From Clostridium_AD sp047624165 (GTDB lineage Bacteria > Bacillota > Clostridia > Clostridiales > Clostridiaceae), in the NCBI GenBank assembly GCA_047624165.1, contig JBLHPD010000249.1:1-6255 (forward strand): a stretch of 6,255 nt of DNA, in the 5' to 3' direction. A model generated the notes under the pieces. It searched no databases and was not told the origin of the DNA. It saw only the letters and a list, made by a program, of their open reading frames with translations. Numbering within the stretch: position 1 is the first letter of the stretch; every line of letters begins with the position of its first letter. The position numbers and the translations under genes are program-made. Shown piece after piece: positions 1 through 5,573 of the stretch.

Positions 1-1157
1 TAGGATTCTGTTTTCTTATTTTTATATACTATGGCATCTCTGTATCTGTGCATAGTATTTATATCCTCTTCCTTAGGCCCAATGCCACCATAACTTTTCT
101 GATATTCCAGAGATGTGTCTATCTTATACTTTGCGTCAAATACAAATTCGTAGGCTTTATCGCTACCTAGTTTATTTATATATAATATATTGTCCGGTTT
201 TTGCGTTATTGTTCTGCTACCTTCAGACCTAGAATCTAAGTTGCTAACCCTCCTTGATTTAATGGAGTTATAGCTGACTTTAAAGATTTCACTTGTTTTT
301 GGATTTTCATATACTAATGTGGATGTTACGCCTTTTTTAAGTGAAACAAATATTCCACCTCTATTAATCGTTATAAAGTCTGAGCTTATTAGCTTATATC
401 TCTTTCTAAGTAGAGCGTTTATCTTTATAAAGCACCAATACTCATATAGTAAACTAAGCTCCTTCATTGATAAGGAAAATATATTGCTGTTAATGCACAG
501 TCCCTTTTGTAGCATCAAATAGTATTTATAAATTTCTCTGTACCCGCTTGCCATATTAAATACTAAGGATATGGATATATTTCTATAGTCACTATCTACA
601 TCCTTCAAAAATGAGGTCTTCAGTTTACTGTTTATTGCTTTCTTTATTGTGTTTAATTTATTTATAATATCCTCGTTCTTTTTAAAGGGTGATGCAGTAT
701 AAGTTCTTATAAAGCTATCTATCTTCTCAATAATCTTTATTAGCATAAACTTTAGATACCTATTTTCCTTCGTGTCTAAGGTTACTTTCTTTGTTATCTG
801 TAAAGCAACAGTTGGAATGCACCTACCATCTATAATCTTTAATAAATGAGGTCTTTTCTCTAGCCATTTTATAGTATCCATACTTGTATTCTTTAGGCTT
901 TGATATTTACATACCCTACTATCCACTATTAACTCATGATGAGGCCTTAATAATACTTTATTAATAGCTTTTATTAATTTTTCATAAATATAGTTTAATA
1001 TGCTGTAAAACTCAGTATAGCTATTAAATTTTTTATTATTTATTTTTGCTGATAGATATGTTCTACTTAGTAAGCCATAAGCTAAATTATATATTTCTTC
1101 ATTTACATCCTTGAGTATTGCTTTATAATCAATTTTACTAGGTAGAACCTCTAGAAT
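1..1157 (-). pseudogene. 5'-truncated McrC-like DUF2357/DUF524 PD-(D/E)XK nuclease, running off the left edge
   Basis: On the minus strand the frame is open without a stop for 385 codons from 1157 to the window edge. It begins right after a TAA (1158-1160) with no usable start; the first in-frame ATG lies some 90 codons in. The first residues, ILEVLPSKIDYKAILKDVNE, followed by EEIYNLAYGLLSRTY, resemble the middle of DUF2357 proteins. A second conserved part is KENRYLKFML. The nuclease core is near the left edge: a PD at about 192-197, then FDAKYKID (D-x-K at about 129-137), then MHRYRDAIVY (about 24-53), the family's hallmark. Known: such proteins are the nuclease partner of McrB-type GTPases in type IV, modification-dependent restriction. 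Inferred: the N-terminal region that should contact the GTPase is gone, so this is a remnant, although the nuclease core reads intact. The C-terminus lies outside the window. Family call firm; inactivity likely. Confidence 0.83.
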
Positions 1158-1347
1158 TTATTATTCCACTTTGTAGTAATAGAATCAGCAACAAAATAAG
1201 CACCAATAGCTACTGATGCTCATTCTAAATTTCAACTAATTTACTATTTTCTCCAAGTCACAGTTACCCTAGTTGGATGCTGAGCAACCCACTTGCTATG
1301 TTTGTCAGCAGTCTGAGATGAGGCATTCTAACCTCATCTTTACCAAA
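1158..1347 (-). other. Deletion scar between EVE gene and nuclease remnant, with degenerate coding shreds
   Basis: This 190-base stretch separates the stop of the EVE gene from the start of the open nuclease frame. No gene with a start and ribosome binding site is present. One minus-strand frame contains two protein-like shreds separated by several stops: SQTADKHSKWVAQHPTRVTV, followed by TWRK and a stop (ending at 1244), then SVAIGAYFVADSITTKWNNK plus F and a stop (ending at 1151). I do not recognise the parent family. These could be parts of one decayed gene or chance. In a complete EVE-McrB/McrC-like operon this place would hold the GTPase domain and the nuclease N-terminus, so the stretch most likely marks a deletion or replacement event. 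Confidence 0.5.
1316..1339. repeat. Short inverted repeat just past the EVE gene stop
   Basis: AGATGAGG (1316-1323) is matched by its perfect complement CCTCATCT (1332-1339) across an 8-base loop. It lies immediately downstream of the minus-strand EVE stop, where a terminator would be expected. No U-run follows on the minus strand, so intrinsic termination is doubtful. It could also be a footprint of the rearrangement that removed the neighbouring coding sequence. Confidence 0.4.
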
Positions 1348-1764
1348 TTATCTTGTTAACTTAATTATTTCATCATATTCATTTTCATATATTTTTGTTA
1401 TAGTGCTTTGCATAATACCTTTTGAACAAAGCCTATCAAAAACTTCATTTTCTTTCATATCATAATAACTTAATGGTGTTTTAACATCCTCAGTTTTTTT
1501 AATATCAATTACTTTAATTTCATCTTCAATAGAATAATGCCTTCCATTTGTTATTTCAGCAAGTGCAACAATTTTTTTATCCTTACCAGAACTATAACAA
1601 ACAACTTTATCAAATCTTTCTACATTGTCATAATTAACTTTTTTGCCTCCATTTTTAGTTTCTGCAACCCATTTTTCAACATCACCAACTTTTTTAGTAT
1701 TAGTCCAATTCCAACCATTTCTCGTTTTACTCCCAGGATTAGCAGTTATTAACCAATATTGCAT
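1348..1764 (-). CDS. EVE-domain (PUA-like) protein, probably the surviving sensor of an EVE-McrB fusion
   Basis: This 138-residue protein starts at an ATG with a strong AGGGGG site nine bases upstream. It is essentially one EVE domain. MQYWLITANP at residues 1-10 is the usual EVE opening. GWNW at 17-20 and W32 supply aromatics of the kind that line the pocket. FDKVVCYSSG (51-60) and KKIVALAEITNG (63-74) match the conserved strand that ends in an ALAEI-like motif. Known: EVE domains have a PUA-like fold and recognise modified bases; in type IV restriction they are often fused to McrB GTPases to sense modified cytosine. The C-terminus, YDEIIKLTR, resembles the linker that usually leads into the GTPase, and translation stops there. 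A DUF2357 nuclease remnant follows on the same strand. I infer truncation of a longer EVE-GTPase, but a natural stand-alone EVE protein is possible. EVE fold call firm, ligand not determined. Confidence 0.8.
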   Translation of the reverse strand: MQYWLITANPGSKTRNGWNWTNTKKVGDVEKWVAETKNGGKKVNYDNVERFDKVVCYSSGKDKKIVALAEITNGRHYSIEDEIKVIDIKKTEDVKTPLSYYDMKENEVFDRLCSKGIMQSTITKIYENEYDEIIKLTR

Positions 1765-1919
1765 ATTAATATTCCCCCTATGAAATTATTTTAAAAATGT
1801 GTACCTGTTACCTGTTCTACCATAAACTATATTTCTTTTCTTATATTTTCACCCTTATTAAATTTAGATTTAATAATATCCATAACCCTTACAAAAAATT
1901 TTACCTTTTCAATATATTT
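1765..1919. other. Spacer between EVE gene and Cys-rich gene, with a possible decayed minus-strand mini-frame
   Basis: No proper gene is seen. On the minus strand an ATG at 1883 opens 18 codons (MDIIKSKFNKGENIRKEI) preceded by GTAAGGG, then an in-frame TAG. The same frame goes on with FMVEQVTGTHF to a TAA at 1791-1793. The two halves could be a small leader peptide or a decayed gene broken by the TAG. ACCTGTT occurs twice head to tail at 1803-1816. The EVE gene's ribosome binding site is at the left end (about 1773-1780). Confidence 0.35.
1855..1876. repeat. 9-bp perfect inverted repeat, TTATTAAAT/ATTTAATAA
   Basis: TTATTAAAT (1855-1863) and ATTTAATAA (1868-1876) are exact complements with a four-base loop. 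All pairs are A-T, so it makes a weak hairpin. It lies between the two minus-strand genes and could be an operator or chance in AT-rich DNA. Confidence 0.35.
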
Positions 1920-2183
1920 TTACTCAAACCAATATGGTTCATCATCTTTCTTATTAATAGACTTCTTATTAATTGATTTCTTAATCTCATCTTCTTCAGT
2001 AAATTTCTTATAGCTTTTGCAATGTGCAGAACCCCCACATGGCAAATCATAATATGGTGATTTTAATGTAATGCATTTGCCATTACTATAGCTCATACAG
2101 TTATGATTATGTCTACGTTCATCTTTCTTTTTTAACTTTTCTACATGCCATGAGCAACCTGTTAGTCTTGATACACCTGTCAT
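1920..2183 (-). CDS. Small Cys/His-rich, probably zinc-binding protein of unknown function
   Basis: The product is 87 residues from the ATG at 2183. A longer version from a TTG at 2249 (109 residues) has only a poor site, whereas AGGAAGGAG sits seven bases before this ATG. Counted from the ATG, potential metal ligands are C10 and H13 (CSWH), H25 and H27 with C29 (RHNHNC), C37, C49, H54 and C55 (PCGGSAHC). The tail is lysine- and glutamate-rich with a tandem repeat, KKSINKKSINKK, and ends in EPYWFE. There is no signal peptide or membrane segment. The pattern suggests one or two zinc sites, perhaps a nucleic-acid-binding knuckle. I do not recognise the family. It lies 155 bases upstream of the EVE gene on the same strand and may belong to the same defence locus. 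Coding nature likely, function open. Confidence 0.65.
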   Translation of the reverse strand: MTGVSRLTGCSWHVEKLKKKDERRHNHNCMSYSNGKCITLKSPYYDLPCGGSAHCKSYKKFTEEDEIKKSINKKSINKKDDEPYWFE

Positions 2184-2598
2184 TTTTAAACTCCTTCCTA
2201 CTTTAATATTTAAGAATTTTTCTGATTTAAGTAAACTTTTCAAACTCAATTTTCTTTTATATTTATATGTCTATTAGTGTCATCAATATTACCAATCTAT
2301 ATTTTTTACACTCCCTATTAATTCACCTATTTTACGAAATAATTCCATATCCTTTATTTTTACATTTATTTTCCAACCAATAATTTACATCCAAAATTGT
2401 ACTATTCTCCCTAACCACAGTGCGCTAATTGTATGACTGTACTCCTATGGCTTACTAAAGTATTGAAGAAATATGGAAATATATGTGGAATATAAAATTA
2501 GGAATGTTATTGACCCCTTTCAATTACACTTTTAACTTTATACATTCATTTACAATTCAGTTTAAATATACTTTTAATAAAAAGGAGATGTACTACTC
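2184..2598. other. 415-base divergent intergenic region
   Basis: This AT-rich stretch separates the minus-strand defence remnants from the plus-strand regulator gene and should hold both promoters. For the rightward gene, TTGACC at 2510-2515 is a candidate -35, but the nearest -10-like TTTATA (2537-2542) is spaced too far (21 bases). A good plus-strand ribosome binding site, AAAGGAG, lies at 2581-2587. On the minus strand, overlapping frames of about 19 and 28 codons (around 2300-2420) are too short and poorly supported to call. No RNA gene or riboswitch was recognised. Confidence 0.45.
2191..2199 (-). promoter_or_regulatory. Strong ribosome binding site that fixes the start of the Cys-rich gene
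   Basis: On the minus strand this reads AGGAAGGAG, seven bases before the ATG at 2183. It is close to the anti-Shine-Dalgarno complement and favours that ATG over the upstream TTG at 2249. Confidence 0.75.
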
Positions 2599-3639
2599 AT
2601 GTCTGTTACTATCAAAGAAGTCTTAGAAGCTTATATTTTAAGCAAGAAAAAAAAGTACTCAAAAATAGATAAGGAAGTTATAACAAACCTATTAATGGGT
2701 GTTGAGGGGAATAATAAAAAAATAGCAATTGAAAAGGACTTTGCCTTTCTAAGACAAGACGGCTTAAATACTGAACTATTGATTACAGATCTAGAAGCTG
2801 AAGAATACATTATTGAAGCAATAAAAAATTCTATGAAAAAATACTCAAAAAGTAAAGTAACCGCTATAGCTGTGTATAAAGAACTTATTACATTTATTAA
2901 TAAAAAGTATAATATAAAAATATCTATTTATTTTCCTAAGTGGATTCCAAAAACAACTTTAGAAAGGCAGCTTTATATAGCCAAAATGCTACAAAACCCT
3001 GACGCATCAATTTCAGAGTTAGAAGATATCCTGTATGTCAGCAGTAAAACCATACAGAATGATTTGAAAATACTTAAAGGTGATGATGATGACTCTCTTG
3101 AGGTAATGGGCCAAAAACTCACTGTTGATTTTGAAAGAAAGAAAGGAAAGCTTTCCTTCCCTTCTACTATTCATCCACTATTTCTGACGTTTAATTTGAC
3201 GCAAGTAATTACTACACTTGAAGGCTTAAAGATAATGTCTGAGAAAGAAGCTTATAAAAATTATGCTTTAAATGGAGCAAAAACTATATGGGTTCAGCTA
3301 TCAGATTATGCAAAGCAAAGAATTTTAACTGTATCAGAAGGATTGGGGAATGATACCTGTTGGTATAAGTCATTAGAAACAGATATCACTAATCTTTTTC
3401 ATACTGAATATATGTGTAGTACAATATATGGCTGTGAAAGTCTATTATTATGTTTTAAAAATAGTAAGCCTTGTTTCATTGAGTATATTGATGATAATGG
3501 AAAAACTATAATTTATAAAAATTGCATGATAATTAGTAATTCGCATAATCAAGTTATCGTAAAAATGGGTGAAAAGCAATTAATACTTGAAACAGACCGG
3601 GTTGTAAAAGCAGCATTAACAGAAAATGAACTCTTTTAA
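2599..3639 (+). CDS. DeoR/WYL-like helix-turn-helix transcriptional regulator
   Basis: The 346-residue protein starts at an ATG with AAAGGAG upstream. A lysine-rich helical N-terminal part (about 1-105) is followed by a winged-helix-type DNA-binding segment: TLERQLYIAKML (120-131), then SISELEDILYVSSKTIQNDLK (138-158). SSKTIQNDLKIL looks like the recognition helix of DeoR-like proteins. Part 3 (about 185-250, HPLFLTFNLTQVITTLEGL) is helical. The last 75 residues (YGCESLLLCF to the end) are predicted beta-rich, with an IDDNGKTIIY turn reminiscent of ligand-sensing C-terminal domains in WYL regulators, though the W-Y-L triad itself is not evident. No transmembrane segment. It lies divergent from the defence remnants and upstream of the cyclotransferase genes, so it could control either. 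DNA binding is likely; effector and targets unknown. Confidence 0.65.
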   Translation: MSVTIKEVLEAYILSKKKKYSKIDKEVITNLLMGVEGNNKKIAIEKDFAFLRQDGLNTELLITDLEAEEYIIEAIKNSMKKYSKSKVTAIAVYKELITFINKKYNIKISIYFPKWIPKTTLERQLYIAKMLQNPDASISELEDILYVSSKTIQNDLKILKGDDDDSLEVMGQKLTVDFERKKGKLSFPSTIHPLFLTFNLTQVITTLEGLKIMSEKEAYKNYALNGAKTIWVQLSDYAKQRILTVSEGLGNDTCWYKSLETDITNLFHTEYMCSTIYGCESLLLCFKNSKPCFIEYIDDNGKTIIYKNCMIISNSHNQVIVKMGEKQLILETDRVVKAALTENELF

Positions 3640-3643
3640 AAGC

Positions 3644-3658
3644 GGAAGCTGAGCTTCC
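3644..3658 (+). repeat. GC-containing hairpin after the regulator stop, weak terminator candidate
   Basis: GGAAGC (3644-3649) pairs with GCTTCC (3653-3658) around a TGA loop, four bases after the regulator's stop codon. No U-run follows, so it is at best an attenuating or RNA-stabilising hairpin. Just upstream is a 10-base palindrome, CTTTTAAAAG (3633-3642), which overlaps the stop codon. Confidence 0.35.
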
Positions 3659-3698
3659 ATGAAACTTCTTTTGAAAACAGTTAAAATTAAAATATGAC

Positions 3699-3782
3699 AT
3701 GGATATAGAAGTCACAAAATCCATTTTTACTCGTAGTTACAGTGAATGGTCCAGAAATATTTCAACATGGGGGGAATTATAA
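3699..3782 (+). CDS. 27-codon frame overlapping the cyclotransferase start; possible gene tail or mini-protein
   Basis: From the ATG at 3699 this frame encodes MDIEVTKSIFTRSYSEWSRN followed by ISTWGEL. Its TAA shares one base with the ATG of the next gene (TAATG), an arrangement typical of translational coupling inside an operon. Frame openness extends only to 3675, and no ribosome binding site precedes the ATG. The peptide looks protein-like (aromatics, charged residues, no low complexity). Two readings fit: the surviving C-terminus of a lost upstream gene, or a genuine tiny coupled ORF. I do not recognise the family. Confidence 0.35.
   Translation: MDIEVTKSIFTRSYSEWSRNISTWGEL
3769..3774 (+). 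promoter_or_regulatory. Ribosome binding site that fixes the cyclotransferase start
   Basis: A run of six G (GGGGGGAA) ends seven bases before the ATG at 3782. It supports that start over the ATG at 3746, which would add 12 residues ahead of the conserved MIKVFVYGTL opening. Confidence 0.7.
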
Positions 3783-4147
3783 TGATAAAGGTCTTTGTAT
3801 ATGGTACATTAATGAGAGGTCACATAAATCACAGTTCCTATCTTTCAAAATCTAAATTTCTTGGAGAAGCTGACTTGGCTGGCTATGCAATGTATTCAGT
3901 CAGTTCCTTCCCCGGAATAGTTACAGATCCATCTGAAAAAGTAAAAGGTGAAGTATACTCTGTAGACACGGAAACTTTAAGAAGGCTTGATTCCCTTGAA
4001 GGTGAAGGTAGCTTATATATCAGAAAAATGGTAGACATACAATTAAATAATGAAACTATACAAGGTTTTGTGTATATATGGAATAGCAATACAAATGGTG
4101 TGCAAAAGATCAGCTATGCCTCACAGCCTTGGAAAGGTGGTTTATAA
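3782..4147 (+). CDS. Gamma-glutamylcyclotransferase-fold protein (GGCT / AIG2 / YtfP-like)
   Basis: The product has 121 residues, the usual size for the short GGCT-like family. It opens with MIKVFVYGTLMRG, where YGTLxxG (7-13) is the signature loop that binds the gamma-glutamyl group. GEVY follows at 56-59 and LDSLEG at 69-74; Glu73 matches the catalytic acid in this family by position. GFVYIW (95-100) and a C-terminal SQPWKGG complete the usual pattern. Known: family members cyclise gamma-glutamyl amines or related amino acids to 5-oxoproline and the free amine; the exact substrate cannot be read from sequence. No signal or membrane segment, so cytosolic. The start at 3782 overlaps the preceding small frame by one base, and the gene ends one base before the next, broken cyclotransferase-like gene, so all appear co-transcribed. 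Fold firm, substrate unknown. Confidence 0.85.
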   Translation: MIKVFVYGTLMRGHINHSSYLSKSKFLGEADLAGYAMYSVSSFPGIVTDPSEKVKGEVYSVDTETLRRLDSLEGEGSLYIRKMVDIQLNNETIQGFVYIWNSNTNGVQKISYASQPWKGGL

Positions 4148-4148
4148 A

Positions 4149-4484
4149 ATGGATATGAATAAGAAATATGTGTGGTATGCCTGTTATGGTTCAAATCTTT
4201 TAAAAGAACGATTTATGCTTTATATTCAAGTATGTATCTGATAACTGAGGAACAATTTCTTGAAATAAATGAACAAGAAGGCTCAGGATGGTATAACCTT
4301 ATAATAAATTTAGATACACTTAATGGGGTACCCATAAAGACCTTTACTCATTCAAGGATGTTCACTAGAAATTTGCCTGGGCAAAAATATTTAAATGTAA
4401 TTGAAGAAGGAATCAGCAACATACCCAGATATGTCTAATGAAGAAATAGAAACTTACTTACAATTAAGTATAAATGCTATATAG
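4149..4484 (+). pseudogene. Broken second cyclotransferase-like gene (YGSN type) with internal deletion and frameshifts
   Basis: The ATG lies one base after the previous stop. The first part reads MDMNKKYVWYACYGSNLLKE then RFMLYIQ and soon meets a TGA (4239-4241). YACYGSN is the N-terminal loop of a longer GGCT-like family. From about 4230 the coding signal moves to another frame: MYLITEEQFLEINEQEG, then WYNLI, GVPIKTFT and KYLNVIEEGISN, until about 4420. It then returns to the first frame as TYPDMSNEEIETYL, ending at a TAG (4482-4484). From memory of the family, about 100 residues are missing between ERFM-YI and MYLITEEQF. So there is one deletion with a frame change and a second 1- or 2-base indel near 4415-4421. 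Two independent lesions make a sequencing error unlikely as the sole cause. Function as for the neighbour, now lost. Confidence 0.78.
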
Positions 4485-4494
4485 GTTTAATGAT

Positions 4495-4534
4495 ACAAGG
4501 CTCCACGAGTTATGTGGGGCCTTGTGGTTTTTTT
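4495..4534 (+). terminator. Strong intrinsic terminator closing the cyclotransferase unit
   Basis: ACAAGGCTCCAC (4495-4506) pairs with GTGGGGCCTTGT (4514-4525) over 12 positions, one of them a wobble pair, with a seven-base loop. Seven T residues follow at 4528-4534. It lies ten bases after the pseudogene's stop. Confidence 0.9.
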
Positions 4535-4595
4535 AAACTTTTAAAAATAAATCCTAATTTTCATTAAGATTATAGATTATCAAGATGTGCCTAGT

Positions 4596-4621
4596 TTATT
4601 TTTACATAAATGTATAAATAA
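4596..4621. repeat. Imperfect 12-bp palindrome at the composition boundary
   Basis: TTATTTTTACAT (4596-4607) and ATGTATAAATAA (4610-4621) are complementary except at one position, with a two-base centre. Right next to it is ACCCC-A-GGGGT (4624-4634). The pair sits where the DNA changes from very AT-rich to mixed composition. Possible readings are a protein-binding site, the edge of an inserted segment, or a weak terminator for the minus-strand regulator. A short loop argues against a standard hairpin. Confidence 0.4.
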
Positions 4622-4672
4622 CCACCCCAGGGGTATTTGTGAGGACGGAACGACTGAGCTTGCTACTAGAAT

Positions 4673-5416
4673 TTACTGCCCATCGGCCTGCTTGAGGGCA
4701 GTACTAAATTGTTCATCGGTTCCTCTCAGGAAGTAGTCAGTGACCTGTGCGTTAATCTTTGCGAGATGACCGTAATAAGCAGATGAGGCAGTCTCTGCAT
4801 CAACACCGGGTTTGAATGCGGGATGCTTGATTAAATTGGCTTGCGATAGATTACCAGCTTCCTTAAGCTCGTCCACAATTTCTTGCTCAGGCTTTGCATC
4901 CTTCAGCTTAATGTGACGGATATGTAATTCCTGAAGCATACGTAACCAGCCACCTGGAAGGTCGATGAAGAGTGACGTTTTAAACAACTTTGACCACCAG
5001 GCGGTTTGCACCGGACTGTCGATAATATGCTTCACGGCTTCTTCAGACAGCTTTGTCTTCTCACAGATCTGCCGGATATCCATGTTGTTAGTACGAATAT
5101 CTGTAAAACCCAATAGATAATCAGCGGAACAGCCGAAGAACTGACTATATGCAAGAATAAACTCACCCTGGACCTCGCTAGAAGTGTCCGAATTGCAGTG
5201 CTTACGGATTTTCTTCTCAATGCTCCCGTAGGCATTATTTCTGTCAACACGCTCATCGTTAAAGTTCTCACTTTGCTTAACCCCAACGAGTCCAGCATTA
5301 TAAAGAGCCATTGCCAGTTGCATCGGAGAATTATATTCTTCGCCCATTAATGACCATAATCGATTTTTAAACAGGCTTATATCAATATGATTTTGATTTT
5401 TCAAGTGTTTTCCCAT
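4673..5416 (-). CDS. XRE-like helix-turn-helix protein of a mobile-element type
   Basis: The 247-residue protein starts at an ATG with GGAGG six bases upstream. An N-terminal DNA-binding region spans about residues 15-108. FKNRLWSLMGEE-NSPMQLAMALYNAG starts like a Cro/CI-type domain. A charged insertion follows (about 48-80), and FILAYSQFFGCSADYLLGFTDIRT (86-109) is the classic end of XRE domains in Firmicutes phages and conjugative elements. A second helical segment (112-135, IRQICEKTKLSEEAVKHII) may be another helix-turn-helix. The rest is helical with no membrane segment or peptidase motif. Base composition is richer in GC than the left two-thirds of the window. It diverges from the membrane-protein gene, with a likely operator between, so autoregulation and control of that unit are inferred. 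DNA binding is likely; exact role (repressor or activator) unknown. Confidence 0.65.
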   Translation of the reverse strand: MGKHLKNQNHIDISLFKNRLWSLMGEEYNSPMQLAMALYNAGLVGVKQSENFNDERVDRNNAYGSIEKKIRKHCNSDTSSEVQGEFILAYSQFFGCSADYLLGFTDIRTNNMDIRQICEKTKLSEEAVKHIIDSPVQTAWWSKLFKTSLFIDLPGGWLRMLQELHIRHIKLKDAKPEQEIVDELKEAGNLSQANLIKHPAFKPGVDAETASSAYYGHLAKINAQVTDYFLRGTDEQFSTALKQADGQ

Positions 5417-5458
5417 TTTGCACCTCCAAAAGAGATAAAGTCATCTTTTTTAATTTAA

Positions 5459-5464
5459 ATTATA
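5459..5464 (-). promoter_or_regulatory. Candidate -10 box for the XRE-like gene
   Basis: On the minus strand this reads TATAAT, about 43 bases before the ATG at 5416. The -35 region 17 bases upstream (TCTTTT on the minus strand) is poor, so a helper protein or weak expression is possible. One GGTATAT element lies just upstream of it. Confidence 0.4.
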
Positions 5465-5470
5465 TTCAAA

Positions 5471-5513
5471 ATATACCAATAAAAAGACATATAAATCTTT
5501 CTTATAGGTATAT
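5471..5513. promoter_or_regulatory. Outward-facing GGTATAT pair, candidate operator in the divergent promoter region
   Basis: ATATACC (5471-5477) and GGTATAT (5507-5513) are perfect complements, 29 bases apart. Each therefore presents GGTATAT towards its own gene. The left copy lies between the -35 and -10 regions of the minus-strand promoter, and the right copy overlaps the plus-strand TATAAT. This is the layout expected if the XRE-like protein controls both promoters. Seven AT-rich bases can recur by chance. Confidence 0.4.
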
Positions 5514-5516
5514 AAT
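5511..5516 (+). promoter_or_regulatory. Candidate -10 box for the membrane-protein gene
   Basis: A perfect TATAAT lies 57 bases before the ATG at 5574. No good -35 hexamer is found at 16-19 bases upstream (CATATA or GACATA at best). It overlaps one GGTATAT element, consistent with repression or activation by the divergent regulator. Confidence 0.5.
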
Positions 5517-5573
5517 ACAATTATCAAAGCTGATTTGTCAATAATCAATCAAAATGAAAGTGAGGATACAATC

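Noticed and set aside
319..522. A 67-codon plus-strand open frame
   Set aside because: It is antisense to the nuclease frame, whose family motifs are clear, and has no ribosome binding site.
1537..1752. A 71-codon plus-strand open frame rich in F, I and N
   Set aside because: It lies opposite the EVE gene. Its phenylalanine-rich composition is what antisense reading of lysine-rich coding DNA produces.
1803..1816. ACCTGTT repeated twice, considered as start of a repeat array or CRISPR
   Set aside because: Only two adjacent copies with no spacers. It is too short to be an array.
2184..2249. N-terminal extension of the Cys-rich protein from a TTG
   Set aside because: The upstream TTG has only a weak A-rich site, while a near-perfect AGGAAGGAG precedes the ATG at 2183.
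2300..2420. Two overlapping minus-strand mini-frames (MELFRKIGELIGSVKNIDW and one ending NKGYGIIS)
   Set aside because: They overlap each other in different frames, have weak or no ribosome binding sites, and are short enough to be chance.
3883..4089. A 68-codon minus-strand open frame
   Set aside because: It is antisense to the intact cyclotransferase gene, which has a full motif set and a strong start.
5032..5298. An 88-codon minus-strand frame inside the XRE-like gene
   Set aside because: It shares the strand but is out of frame with the longer gene, which has XRE-type motifs and a good ribosome binding site.
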